NCBI GenBank assembly: GCA_015232395.1
Contig: JADFZT010000003.1
Span: 1-64,000 of the forward strand
Reading direction: 5' to 3'
Source: Magnetococcales bacterium
GTDB lineage: Bacteria > Pseudomonadota > Magnetococcia > Magnetococcales > JADFZT01
DNA: 64,000 nt
A program made the translations under genes and the position numbers. Every line of letters starts with the position of its first letter. The stretch's first letter is position 1. Under the pieces are notes generated by a model that had not been told where the DNA came from, did not search any database, and saw only the letters and a program-made list of their open reading frames with translations. Of the stretch, positions 7,429-15,932 are shown piece after piece.

Positions 7429-9311
7429 ATCGGGTAGGAGGCGGGGTCACCCCCGCCGACCTCCCACACCACCGGGCATACGGTTCCGTACCACGACGGT
7501 TCATGTAGCACTTTGAAGTCGTTGCAATTGACCCAGCAGCGACACGAGTCCAAGCGCATTAAAGTATCGCTTCGGAAAAGCAGCATTCATGTGGCTGGCT
7601 CCAGCGTTCCACCACGGACCGCGTTGATTCTTGGCCGACCACCATGCTCGCTTTTCCTTCAGCCCTCGTTTCATCAGGTTTCTGGCCCTCGTGAAAGGAC
7701 GTTTCCATTGTCGCCAAAGAATGCAGCGGAGTTTCCTCCGTAACCACATATCCAGCGCTTCGAAGATGCCCTTCACCTCGGCGAGCTTGAAATAGTTCAC
7801 CCAACCTATGAGGGTCGGTCGAAGATCCGCAACAAATCGGCCAAGGTTGCGCCCCCGACCCTGGCAAAACGCTTCCCGGAGCTTTGCCTTCAGACGTTGC
7901 ACACTCGCCTTCGCCACCTTCAGGCGGGGTTTCATATGCCACGTCAGGCTATAACCCAGAAATTTACGCTTCCAGGGACGAGCAACCGCGCTCTTGTCCT
8001 GATTCACCTTGAGCTTCAACTTTTCCTCAAGATACCGTGTGAGTGATGCAAGAAGGCGTTCCCCAGCCTGCTTCGACGCAACATAAATGTTGCAATCATC
8101 CGCATACCGGCAGAACAGATGCCCCCTACGCTCAAGCTCCTTATCCAGGTCATCCAACAAAATGTTGGACAGCAAGGGGGATAGTGGACCGCCTTGCGGC
8201 GTACCCTGAGTGCGTTGGGATACCACACCCCCTTCCATCATCCCGGCCTCCAGGTATCGACGTATCAGCTTCAATACCTTTTGGTCCCCAATCTTACGGG
8301 CTACCCGCGACATCAAAACATCATGGTTAACCCGATCAAAGAATTTCTCCAGATCCATGTCTACAACCCAGCGCCGACCTGATGCCACATGTGATCGGGC
8401 TTGTCGTACCGCCTGATGAGCGCTACGGTTGGGCCTGAATCCATAGCTTGAGCTGGAAAATCCTTCGTCGAATATGGGTTGCAACACCTGATTCAACGCC
8501 TGCTGTACCAGACGATCCAAAACCGTCGGAATGCCCAACATACGCACCCCTTTCCCGCCGGGCTTCGGTATCTCAACCTTACGCACCGGTTGCGGTTCAT
8601 ACCGACCTGACAGCAGTTCCTCCTTGATGCGTGGCCAATGCTCCTTGAGATAAGCTCCCAGACCCGAAACGGGCATACCATCCACTCCCGCCGACCCCCG
8701 GTTGCTCTTCACACGATGCAAAGCCAACTTCATATTCTCGCGTTCGACCACTGCCTCCATCAACTGACAACTCTTCCGGTTCGGTTCTTCTCTCCTTGCC
8801 GTGACGTTTGACGCACCATCCAAGGGCCATAGCGGATTCCGTCCGTTGCCTCCCTCGGCGGTTCCGGGCATCTCAGACCGGACATCTGCTTCTCCTGTCG
8901 TCATCGAAATTCGAATCCCTTACCACGTACTACACGTTCGGGCCTTCAGTTCGGTCGAAAACCTACTATGCCCTCTGCTGACTTCTGCACGTCCATCCCG
9001 TCATCTCTCGATGGCGGTAGCACAAGGCAGACATGCAGATCTCCCCGGGTAATGCACACGCACCTTCGCGCTTATGTCCGCCGCATATACGTTCATGCCT
9101 TCCGCACAGGTTTCGGACTTTGAAGATATTGGCCTCCTCATCCGGCATGACCGCCTTGTATGCGATTCCTGTTCGTCAGACCAGCGCTTTGCCTTCGGCT
9201 TCCTTCAGATTCCAACTCACGATGGACACCCTTGCCGTTCGGCTAACAGTTCCCCCTGTCGGGCCTGTAGAGGACTTGCACCTCCAAGTACGTGCGCCCT
9301 GCCGGGCGCAC
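7429..9311 (-). mobile_element. Group II intron (bacterial class C type), complete
   Basis: A ribozyme-type retroelement on the minus strand. The 5' end reads GTGCGCCCGGC from 9311, matching the GUGYG intron start. The 3' end reads CCTACCCGAT, ending at 7429 (AY end). A domain V-like hairpin (ACCGTCGT ... CGGTGGT, closed around GTACGG-AA-CCGTAT) lies at about 7468-7500 and domain VI at 7429-7467. The maturase ORF occupies domain IV. The element lies 1-2 nt downstream of an intrinsic terminator stem-loop with its T run, the insertion preference of class IIC introns. Ends are set by motif, not alignment; 1-2 nt uncertainty. Confidence 0.85.
7501..8904 (-). CDS. ltrA: Group II intron reverse transcriptase/maturase
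   Basis: 467-residue intron-encoded protein that helps splice and reverse-transcribes its host intron. Reverse transcriptase blocks are evident: GVDGMPVS, PQPVRKVEIPKPGGKGVRMLGIPT, VDMDLEKFFDRVNHD, QGTPQGGPLSPLLSN and the catalytic CRYADD. A group II maturase (X) domain follows (TLIGWVNYFKLAEVKGIFEALD). There is no HNH endonuclease, as usual for class C. The reading frame is intact, so the intron may be active. ATG at 8904; the stop abuts domain V. Confidence 0.95.
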   Translation of the reverse strand: MTTGEADVRSEMPGTAEGGNGRNPLWPLDGASNVTARREEPNRKSCQLMEAVVERENMKLALHRVKSNRGSAGVDGMPVSGLGAYLKEHWPRIKEELLSGRYEPQPVRKVEIPKPGGKGVRMLGIPTVLDRLVQQALNQVLQPIFDEGFSSSSYGFRPNRSAHQAVRQARSHVASGRRWVVDMDLEKFFDRVNHDVLMSRVARKIGDQKVLKLIRRYLEAGMMEGGVVSQRTQGTPQGGPLSPLLSNILLDDLDKELERRGHLFCRYADDCNIYVASKQAGERLLASLTRYLEEKLKLKVNQDKSAVARPWKRKFLGYSLTWHMKPRLKVAKASVQRLKAKLREAFCQGRGRNLGRFVADLRPTLIGWVNYFKLAEVKGIFEALDMWLRRKLRCILWRQWKRPFTRARNLMKRGLKEKRAWWSAKNQRGPWWNAGASHMNAAFPKRYFNALGLVSLLGQLQRLQSAT

Positions 9312-9312
9312 C

Positions 9313-9346
9313 AAAAAAAAATCGGGCCGCGTCGCCGCAGCCCGAT
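9313..9346 (-). terminator. Intrinsic terminator of the dsr operon, at the intron insertion site
   Basis: On the minus strand ATCGGGC pairs with GCCCGAT (9346-9340 with 9327-9321), with an inner GCG/CGC pair and a GCGA tetraloop, followed by nine T (9321-9313). It lies about 115 nt beyond the dsrP stop. The group II intron begins at 9311, immediately after the T run. Confidence 0.88.
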
Positions 9347-9460
9347 TCATTCGTTCCTTCAATGGTCTACTTTCCAGGCTGGTTAGGTGGATTTCTCTAA
9401 AGAGAAGATCAACACCATTCCACAAAACACACCAGCACCGGAAGGGGCAAGCCCTCCTGC

Positions 9461-10657
9461 TCAAGGATTCCAGGGGACGTCCCAACCCTTGGGAACCACG
9501 GCTTTCTCAGGAAGAAGACGGAGAAAGCGAATGCCCAGAAGGTAGATCAAACCTGCAATCGCTACCCCACCCAGTCCCAACACCAACTCGGGAAGTGTGG
9601 GAGAGTAGGTGGCGGCCATACCGTCTTGAAAGACGCTCGACACCTCGTAGCCGGGAAACATGTTGAAGGGATAGGATTGGCCAGCGATCAGAACATGGGC
9701 CACAAAGGCAAACTCACCGATAACCGCCAGGGCCGAACCCCACATCACCCCTTTGACGGTATTGCCCAGAGTGCTGTTAAAAAGAATTCCCAGAGGCGCC
9801 ACAATACCTGCCAAAATCACCCCTCCCCAATAGAGCCACGCCAAGGGACCGGTGAGAATCCAGGTCTCTACATCGTAAAACGCCGGGGAGTAAAACTTGA
9901 CGAACTTTTCGACGAAGAGAAAATAGAGCACCAGCAGCAGGAAAAAGATGAGGGCGTTGCGCAGCCCAAACACCAGTTTTTTATCCATCTCCAACCCGGC
10001 TGCCTTGTAGGTGGCTACCAGGAGCAGGATGGAAACCGCTGTGCCCGAAGAGAGCGAAACCGCAATGAAGGTGGGGCCGGTGATGGCGGAGTGGAACACC
10101 TCACGGGCGTGGATGACGCCGAAGATGGATCCGGTACCGGTGGTGAGCACCAACCGCCAGAAAAAAGCTGCACTGCCGACGACCTTGGTATATTTCTGGG
10201 CTTCAAACATGGTCCAGAGGTAGAGCAGACAGAGCATCATGAACCCGGTGTAGAGGATCACGTTCCAGGAAAACATGGAGCTGAAGTTGTAGTACATCAT
10301 GGCGAGCAGCATTCGGTCGGGCCGCCCCAGATCAAAAAGCAGCACCGCCAAACCGCCGATCAAAAGAGCTACGGCCAGATAGGCGGAAAAACGACCGAAC
10401 TGCTTGAACTGCTTGGCCGCAAAAATGGTGGACATGGAGCCCAGGTTAAGCGCCCCGGAGGCCATCACCAACATGGCAATGGCAAAGATGTGGGGCAACC
10501 CCCAGACCACCTTGTTGTTCATTCCGGTGACGCCGTGGCCATAAATTTCCACATAGAAAAAGGCCGCAGCCGCCATTCCTACAAAACCGCCCAGGATGAT
10601 GAGCAGTGTGTAAAATGCGGGGAGGCGCCCCTCAACGGTGGTGAATTCGCTGATCAT
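9461..10657 (-). CDS. dsrP: Sulfur-oxidation membrane subunit DsrP (NrfD family)
   Basis: Polytopic quinone-interacting subunit of the DsrMKJOP transmembrane complex, 398 residues with about ten hydrophobic helices (for example LPAFYTLLIILGGFVGMAA and NALIFFLLLVLYFLFVEKF). NrfD/HybB-type family. It follows dsrO by 13 nt and is the last gene before a strong intrinsic terminator. DsrP exchanges electrons between the quinone pool and the periplasmic DsrJO subunits. Confidence 0.92.
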   Translation of the reverse strand: MISEFTTVEGRLPAFYTLLIILGGFVGMAAAAFFYVEIYGHGVTGMNNKVVWGLPHIFAIAMLVMASGALNLGSMSTIFAAKQFKQFGRFSAYLAVALLIGGLAVLLFDLGRPDRMLLAMMYYNFSSMFSWNVILYTGFMMLCLLYLWTMFEAQKYTKVVGSAAFFWRLVLTTGTGSIFGVIHAREVFHSAITGPTFIAVSLSSGTAVSILLLVATYKAAGLEMDKKLVFGLRNALIFFLLLVLYFLFVEKFVKFYSPAFYDVETWILTGPLAWLYWGGVILAGIVAPLGILFNSTLGNTVKGVMWGSALAVIGEFAFVAHVLIAGQSYPFNMFPGYEVSSVFQDGMAATYSPTLPELVLGLGGVAIAGLIYLLGIRFLRLLPEKAVVPKGWDVPWNP

Positions 10658-10670
10658 GCTATACCGCTCC

Positions 10671-11402
10671 CTACAATCCCTGGTAGTGCACGTGGGGTTT
10701 CAAACCGAGATCCTCACGGATGGCCTTGGTGGCAACTTCCCGCACCCGCTTGGAAATCTCTGAAGTGGGATCGTTGAGATCCCCAAAGAGCATCGCCCCT
10801 TCAGATGCCTTGTCACAGGCTTCCACACAAGCCGGGGCTAATCCTGCATCCACTCGATGGACACAGAAGGTACATTTTTCCACCACACCCTTGCCTCGAA
10901 TCGGCACGTCCGGATTACCGTCAGCAGGCAGTTCAGTGGGAAAATAGACCAAAGAGCGGGCCTTGTAAGGGCAGGCAATCATGCAGTAGCGACACCCGAT
11001 ACAACGGTGTTTATCCACCAGCACGATACCATCCTTGCGCACGAAAGAAGCCGCCGTTGGGCAGACGTGTACACAGGGTGGGTTTTCGCAGTGGTTGCAG
11101 AGAACCGGCAGGCTAACAGTGGGACGCCGCCCCTCTTTGTCGCGAATTTCAATCTTGCGGATCCAGTGTATATCCCGATCAGGATCCCCAAAGAGGGGTA
11201 CGTTGTTTTCCTTGCGGCAAGCATCGGTGCAGGCGTTGCAATCGCTTGAACATTTGTTCACGTCGATCAGCATCGCCCAGCGGCTGCTGCCGGAGGCTTC
11301 GGTGGTTTGTGTCGCTGCGATCAGGTGGACACCCGGGGCCAGCGCCACACCCGCGGCAACGGCTCCTCCCAGTCCAAGAACCGATCTTCTGTCCATCGTC
11401 AT
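10671..11402 (-). CDS. dsrO: Periplasmic iron-sulfur protein DsrO
   Basis: Ferredoxin-like electron carrier of the DsrMKJOP complex, 243 residues. The N-terminus has a twin-arginine signal (MDRRSVLGLGGAVAAGVALA) for Tat export of the folded protein. Four cysteine groups follow: CSSDCNACTDAC, CNHCENPPCVHVCP, CIGCRYCMIACP and CTFC...CVEAC, enough for several [4Fe-4S] clusters. Two in-frame ATGs exist; the second (11396) is better placed 8 nt after AGGA. Transcription order dsrJ-dsrO-dsrP is conserved with other sulfur oxidisers. Confidence 0.93.
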   Translation of the reverse strand: MTMDRRSVLGLGGAVAAGVALAPGVHLIAATQTTEASGSSRWAMLIDVNKCSSDCNACTDACRKENNVPLFGDPDRDIHWIRKIEIRDKEGRRPTVSLPVLCNHCENPPCVHVCPTAASFVRKDGIVLVDKHRCIGCRYCMIACPYKARSLVYFPTELPADGNPDVPIRGKGVVEKCTFCVHRVDAGLAPACVEACDKASEGAMLFGDLNDPTSEISKRVREVATKAIREDLGLKPHVHYQGL

Positions 11403-11423
11403 GTTCCTAAACCCCGTTGGTGG

Positions 11424-11771
11424 TCATTTGGGATAGTTGTGGCACTCAAAACAGTCCGGTTTCACACCGACATAGGTGTGACAGCGGTCGCAAAACTGCT
11501 CCCGGCTGGTGTGGCAAGTCCTGCAGTTGAGCAGACTCTCATCGGGAGCGCGATAACCCTCACGCACGGTGCGATCCCGCTTATGTTTCAGATAGTCCAT
11601 GTGATTGCGTCGCATCCAGGCGGTATCTTCGACGCAAGCCTCACCCTTGGCTTTTTGCAGAGTGACGGGAGGGCCTTCCTGGCCATGGGCGGGTTGCGGC
11701 AAAACAGCTGCAAACCCCACCACAATGAAGACGATCAATAGTGCTGCCGGTCGAAACCAAGCCACTGCCAT
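11424..11771 (-). CDS. dsrJ: Triheme cytochrome c DsrJ
   Basis: Small periplasmic triheme cytochrome of the DsrMKJOP complex. Three CXXCH sites are present: CRTCH, CDRCH and CFECH. The upstream Cys in KGEACVED corresponds to the cysteine known in Allochromatium DsrJ to act as an unusual axial haem ligand. A signal peptide (FRPAALLIVFIVVGFAAVLP) precedes it. The start is ambiguous: ATG 11771 sits too close to its GGAGGA, while GTG at 11765 has that same site at ideal spacing. The larger open frame runs back to 11876 but through an inverted repeat and is unlikely to be coding. Confidence 0.9.
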   Translation of the reverse strand: MAVAWFRPAALLIVFIVVGFAAVLPQPAHGQEGPPVTLQKAKGEACVEDTAWMRRNHMDYLKHKRDRTVREGYRAPDESLLNCRTCHTSREQFCDRCHTYVGVKPDCFECHNYPK

Positions 11772-11824
11772 TCCTCCGATTGCGGGAACGATCACGAAAA
11801 CCCCACCGTCATGGCGGGAACAGG

Positions 11825-11862
11825 AGAGATGGCCGACTTGAGCGGACCCAAGTCGGCCATCT
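11825..11862. repeat. Perfect 15-bp inverted repeat between dsrH and dsrJ
   Basis: GAGATGGCCGACTTG (11825-11839) and its exact reverse complement (11848-11862) around an 8-nt loop. It would form a very stable RNA hairpin in the dsrEFHJOP transcript. No T run follows, so it is more likely an mRNA processing/stability or attenuation element than a full terminator. Confidence 0.75.
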
Positions 11863-11885
11863 CTTCGCAACGTCAACCCTTGGGC

Positions 11886-12179
11886 TTAAAGCCAAGCGTG
11901 GGTCGTATGCTTTTCCACCAAGTCAACGAAGCCAGCATAGTCGATGACCTTGATGCCGGGGATCAGGTTGGTCAACCCCCGGGCTTTCAGGTCTGCGCTG
12001 ATGGCGTAGACTTCATTTTTGGCCATGGCCTGCTCGATGAGACCAACCATGGAGGTACCGGCAATGGCGCCGTTGACGCCATCCTCCAAAAGCAGAAGGA
12101 CATCCCCGGCATTCATAAAACGAAGGCAGCTTTCCAGCGAGCCGTTCCCAAAGGGGGATTTATTGACAGTATGGAGCAT
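11886..12179 (-). CDS. dsrH: Sulfur-transfer protein DsrH (TusB family)
   Basis: 97-residue subunit of the DsrE2F2H2 complex that relays persulfide sulfur to DsrC. The conserved Cys18 (SLESCLRFMNAGD) and the TusB fold signature VLLLEDGVNGAI are present. It follows dsrF by about 105 nt. In Allochromatium the next genes would be dsrC, dsrM, dsrK and dsrL; here dsrJ follows directly. Confidence 0.92.
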   Translation of the reverse strand: MLHTVNKSPFGNGSLESCLRFMNAGDVLLLLEDGVNGAIAGTSMVGLIEQAMAKNEVYAISADLKARGLTNLIPGIKVIDYAGFVDLVEKHTTHAWL

Positions 12180-12284
12180 TCTCGTTCTCTCCTACTCTTA
12201 CGCTTGATGATGTGAACGCAATTCCTGGCCTGCGGGGCCTGGGAATACCAGCCCCTGAAACATCAGGTTCTGGAGTACAACCCC

Positions 12285-12686
12285 CTAAAAAACAAGGATA
12301 TTGTGCTGCTCGCCCATCATGGCGGCGATCTCTTCGGCCTCCACAACCTTGGGCTTGACCGGCTCTTCGGTGTCTTCGTCCTCACCGATTACCAGCAGGT
12401 CATCTTCGGTCATGCCGCGATCTTCCATGGATTTGCGATCGACATACATTTTGCTGATCTCATAGTCCACCATCACGCCATAAGTAGCCGCGAAACCCTT
12501 GATACCCAGCTCCTTGGTGTCCTGACCCTGTTTCAGGGCAAAGACGCCATCGTCCATGAACACCACCGAAATATCGGCGTCATAGGCGGCCATGATGAGC
12601 TTGACCTCCAGCCCCTCATAGACATAGATGGAGCCGTGGGGAGGCTTTCGCACGGTGAACATGATTTTTTTGACTTCTTCCGACAT
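12285..12686 (-). CDS. dsrF: Sulfur-transfer protein DsrF (TusC family)
   Basis: 133-residue DsrF-like subunit of the DsrEFH hexamer. N-terminal KKIMFTVRKPPHGSIYVYEGLEV and FMDDGVFALKQGQD are characteristic. It has no cysteine, consistent with a structural rather than sulfur-binding role. The acidic tail GEDEDTEEP is slightly longer than usual. It starts 15 nt after dsrE. Confidence 0.92.
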   Translation of the reverse strand: MSEEVKKIMFTVRKPPHGSIYVYEGLEVKLIMAAYDADISVVFMDDGVFALKQGQDTKELGIKGFAATYGVMVDYEISKMYVDRKSMEDRGMTEDDLLVIGEDEDTEEPVKPKVVEAEEIAAMMGEQHNILVF

Positions 12687-12701
12687 CTTGACAGCCTCCC
12701 A

Positions 12702-13058
12702 TCAATCTCCGAAAACCACCATGCGTTCGGCCTCAATGGCCATCATGGTGAGTTGACCAAGCCCCGAAATCCGCACATTGGGTACCAACACATCGTCGAC
12801 AATACCCCGGCGCTTGGCCGCAGCAATGCAAACAACAATGTCGATCCCCTTACCGCCCAACTCCGACCAGCGGTTGGCGATGTGCCGATCATCCTGGGGG
12901 GGCTCCATCAGCTTGGTGACGTTGTACACGCCATCGTGATAGAAAAAGATCCCTTGGATTGTGTGCCCTTTTTCCAGCGCTGCCAGGATAAAATTGTAGG
13001 CGCTGTCCGATGCTTCGTGGTTGTAAGGGCCCTCATAAATGCATACAGCCAGTTTCAT
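12702..13058 (-). CDS. dsrE: Sulfur-transfer protein DsrE (TusD family)
   Basis: 118-residue sulfur-binding subunit of DsrEFH. Cys77 in IDIVVCIAAAKRRG corresponds to the active-site cysteine of Allochromatium DsrE (Cys78). Presence of dsrE together with dsrF and dsrH is a recognised marker for dsr systems working in the oxidative direction. First gene of the dsrEFHJOP unit, preceded by a good promoter at 13195-13222. Confidence 0.94.
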   Translation of the reverse strand: MKLAVCIYEGPYNHEASDSAYNFILAALEKGHTIQGIFFYHDGVYNVTKLMEPPQDDRHIANRWSELGGKGIDIVVCIAAAKRRGIVDDVLVPNVRISGLGQLTMMAIEAERMVVFGD

Positions 13059-13194
13059 GACGATACCATCCTCCGCAAAACGCCGTTGACCGATCTTGAC
13101 GTGGTTCCCGACTTGCCACCCCGCCGCCTCGACATCAGCCCAATACCGGGTCCTTCATAGAGTACATTACGAAATGTTCATATTAGAATGAGGT

Positions 13195-13222
13195 AATATA
13201 AGGTTCCTGGGCGGGGTGTCAA
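13195..13222 (-). promoter_or_regulatory. Sigma-70-type promoter of dsrEFHJOP
   Basis: TTGACA (13222-13217) and TATATT (13200-13195) are separated by 16 nt on the minus strand. The -35 box overlaps the dsrN stop codon. Immediately downstream is an A/T-rich stretch containing ATTCTAAT and an ATTAC...GTAAT pair that could be an operator. Confidence 0.7.
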
Positions 13223-14610
13223 GTGACGCCAACCCCCCTTTGCCAAAAATTCACCAGGAAGGTGGCCCACTGGGGCGCGCCATCCACATGAATATGGGCG
13301 TAAGAGGCCAAAACATTCCGATAAATCAAGCCATCCCGAACACCATCCACCCCGGATCCACGTTCAACCCGGTAGGCAAATTTAACTTTATCCGCACCCT
13401 TGACTACCTGAGAATAGTGAAACTCATGGCAGCGTATTTTTTTATCCTTCCCAGGCCAGGGCAAAGCACCGGTACCAGCGATCTCCATGTAACCATAGCC
13501 CTGAGGCCGTCGGTTCATCTCCACCTCTATGGGTAGAGCCCCAACCATCTGGGCAGCACGACCTTCCCAGTGAATTTTTTCCGCCAACACCATCAACCCG
13601 CCACACTCGGCATAGACTGGAAACCCCGCCTCCACAGCCCCTTTGATCTGCCCCATGAGCGCCCGGTTGGCGGAGAGGGATTCCATAAACATTTCCGGAA
13701 ACCCCCCGCCGATATAGAGCCCATCCACAGGGGGCAGGGCGGAATCCTTGAGAAAGGAGAAGGGAATCAGCTCAGCGCCAGCAGCCCGTAGCGCTGCCAG
13801 ATTTTCGGGATAATAGAAGGAAAAGGCCTGATCGGTGGCGATGGCGATACGCACCTTGGGGGGTGTAGCCACCGGCAAAACAGGGGAATTGGATGCCCCG
13901 GGCCAGCTGTAGGCGCCAGCCCCCTTGGCCAAATCCAAAATCTGGTCGAGATCGAGATGGCGGGCCACATGCTGACCGATGGCGGTAACCCGACTGGCCA
14001 GAGATTCCTTCTCCCCCACGGGCACCAGCCCCAGATGGCGCTCATCAATCACCACTTCGGAACTTCTGGGCAACACCCCCAACACCGGCACCCGGCTGTA
14101 TTGCTCCAGTACCCGGCGGAGTTTGTCCTCCTGACGGGGGGTGGCGACGTTATTGAGAATCACTCCACCAATCTGCTCCCCGCCGGGAAAATCCAGATGC
14201 CCCAAAACCAAAGGGGCGACACTGCGGGCCATCCCCTGACAATTCACCACCAGCAATATCGGACAATCCAACGCCTTGGCCAGAGCCGCCCCACTGTCTG
14301 AGCCGTCCATCTCCTGGCCATCGAAAAGCCCCATGTTGCCTTCGATCAGCGCCAGTTCGATCTCCTGGCTATAGCGGTGAAAATTGCGCTGGATACCCTC
14401 CCGGCCCATGACAAAAAAATCGAGATTATGGCACTCTCGCCCCCCGGCAACCCCCAGCCAGCGGGGATCGATATAGTCGAGCCCTTTTTTAAAAGTGCCT
14501 ACTTTCAAGCCCCGACTGGCAAAAGCCGCCGTCAGACCAATGGAAACCATGGTCTTGCCAGAGCTTTTCCGGGGAGCTGAAATCAATATGCGGGGAACCT
14601 GCCCGTTCAA
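13219..14610 (-). CDS. dsrN: DsrN, siroheme amidase-type cobyrinate a,c-diamide synthase homologue
   Basis: CobB/CbiA-family glutamine amidotransferase that, in dsr clusters, is thought to amidate sirohaem for DsrAB. About 463 residues: an ATP-binding N-terminal domain (ILISAPRKSSGKT P-loop, LIEGNMGLFDG) and a class I glutaminase C-terminal domain with nucleophile Cys in YAECGGLM and downstream His in HEFHYS. TTG at 14610 preceded by AAGGA gives MNGQVPRILISAP; the ATG at 14781 would add 57 residues unlike the family. Located upstream of dsrE, whereas in Allochromatium dsrN follows dsrP. Confidence 0.88.
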   Translation of the reverse strand: MNGQVPRILISAPRKSSGKTMVSIGLTAAFASRGLKVGTFKKGLDYIDPRWLGVAGGRECHNLDFFVMGREGIQRNFHRYSQEIELALIEGNMGLFDGQEMDGSDSGAALAKALDCPILLVVNCQGMARSVAPLVLGHLDFPGGEQIGGVILNNVATPRQEDKLRRVLEQYSRVPVLGVLPRSSEVVIDERHLGLVPVGEKESLASRVTAIGQHVARHLDLDQILDLAKGAGAYSWPGASNSPVLPVATPPKVRIAIATDQAFSFYYPENLAALRAAGAELIPFSFLKDSALPPVDGLYIGGGFPEMFMESLSANRALMGQIKGAVEAGFPVYAECGGLMVLAEKIHWEGRAAQMVGALPIEVEMNRRPQGYGYMEIAGTGALPWPGKDKKIRCHEFHYSQVVKGADKVKFAYRVERGSGVDGVRDGLIYRNVLASYAHIHVDGAPQWATFLVNFWQRGVGVT

Positions 14611-14951
14611 TGGTGCGATCCTTGAAAAGTGCGGTTTACCTCTTGGCCGTCGCCGAAGGTGCGCCCTGAAACGCCATTCGTCAACCCCGCATGACCACAA
14701 TCCCTGCGGAATTTGTTTGGTGCTTGGTTTCCATTGAATTATTCTGACGCAATAGAGGAACGCCCCGTAGGGCCATTCCATTGTGGACAGGGTGGTTTTT
14801 TTCCTTGTGGACAGGGTGGTTTTTTTCCTCGTCAGGATCCTTCGGTTGATTAAAAATAGCGACCATCAAAAACAATCGACTTGATCCAATCGGACACCCA
14901 TAGCCATAGATGCCAGCGTGGCGATCCGCCCCCTTTGAGGAATATGCCTCC
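14611..14951. other. Divergent intergenic region dsrN/hemH
   Basis: Contains a perfect tandem duplication of a 24-bp unit (14781-14804 and 14805-14828). Promoters for both divergent genes should lie here; none stands out. The minus-strand reading frame through it is probably not translated. Confidence 0.5.
14781..14828. repeat. 24-bp perfect tandem duplication
   Basis: The unit TTGTGGACAGGGTGG plus TTTTTTTCC occurs twice head to tail with no mismatch, upstream of hemH. Probably a replication-slippage duplication. Confidence 0.9.
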
Positions 14952-15932
14952 ATGTCCAACTCCCGCACCGGCCTGCTCCTCACCCAGCTGGGAACTCCAG
15001 ATGCCCCAACCCCTGCTGCCGTACGGCGCTATCTGAAACAGTTTCTTTCCGACCGCCGGGTGGTGGATCTCAACCGGGCGCTTTGGTGGCCCCTGCTCCA
15101 CGGCATCATTCTCAACACCCGTCCCAAGCGCTCTGCCGCCCTCTATCAAAAAATCTGGCGGAAGGATGGACAATCCCCCCTCCTCCACCATACCCGGGAA
15201 GTGACCCTCGCCCTGCAAAAGCGCCTGGGCGAGGGCATCCAGGTTCAATTTGCCATGCGTTATGGCAACCCCGGCATCCCCTCAGTATTGGCAAAAATGT
15301 TGGACCAAGGGGTGGAACGGCTCCTGCTTTTTCCCCTCTATCCCCAATTTTCCGCCTCCACCACCGCCTCCACCGCCGATGCTTTTCAGGCGGCCCTGGC
15401 TCATCGGCGTTTTATACCCGCCTTCCGCATGGCCTCCCCTTTTTATGCTGACCCGGGCTACATTGCCGCCCTGGCCCACCAGGTGCGGGCCACCCCTGGC
15501 TATACCCCCCACGCCTTGCATCTCTTTTCCTTCCACAGCCTGCCCCAACGCCATGTGGATGAAGGGGATCCCTATGGCGATCACTGCGCCGCCACCGCCC
15601 AGCGCCTGGCGAACGCCTTGGGACTGGCCGATGATGGCTGGCGGCTCACTTTTCAATCCCGCTTTGGCCGTGAGCCCTGGTTGACCCCCGGGACCGATAC
15701 CGTCCTGGAGGCCTTGCCCAAGGAAGGTGTCAAACGGGTGGTGGCGGTCTGCCCCGGCTTTGTGTCGGACTGCCTGGAAACCCTGGAAGAGATCGGTAAA
15801 ACGGAACGTCAGCGATTTTTGGCGGCGGGAGGAGAGTCGTTTCTCTATGTGCCCTGCCTGAATGAAAGCCCCCAATGGATCGATGCCCTCACCCGTATCG
15901 TTCGTCGGGAATTGTCTGGCTGGGAAAGCTGA
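14952..15932 (+). CDS. hemH: Ferrochelatase
   Basis: Inserts ferrous iron into protoporphyrin IX, the last step of protohaem synthesis. About 326 residues with GLLLTQLGTPDAPTPAAVRRYL at the N-terminus, the catalytic His region LFSFHSLPQRHV, SRFGREPWLTP and VVAVCPGFVSDCLETLEEI. ATG at 14952 has GAGGAA upstream; an earlier ATG at 14910 would add 14 residues. Transcribed divergently from dsrN. Haem supply suits the many cytochromes nearby (DsrJ, MamE, cytochrome c), though ferrochelatase is a housekeeping gene. Confidence 0.95.
   Translation: MSNSRTGLLLTQLGTPDAPTPAAVRRYLKQFLSDRRVVDLNRALWWPLLHGIILNTRPKRSAALYQKIWRKDGQSPLLHHTREVTLALQKRLGEGIQVQFAMRYGNPGIPSVLAKMLDQGVERLLLFPLYPQFSASTTASTADAFQAALAHRRFIPAFRMASPFYADPGYIAALAHQVRATPGYTPHALHLFSFHSLPQRHVDEGDPYGDHCAATAQRLANALGLADDGWRLTFQSRFGREPWLTPGTDTVLEALPKEGVKRVVAVCPGFVSDCLETLEEIGKTERQRFLAAGGESFLYVPCLNESPQWIDALTRIVRRELSGWES

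Noticed and set aside
7032-7586. 184-codon minus-strand frame at the intron 3' boundary
   Set aside because: Crosses the intron end and domain V; Trp/Gly/Cys-rich with no domain.
14611-14781. N-terminal extension of dsrN to the ATG at 14781
   Set aside because: The extra 57 residues do not resemble CobB-type proteins and run into the 24-bp tandem duplication; a TTG with AAGGA at 14610 fits the family start.
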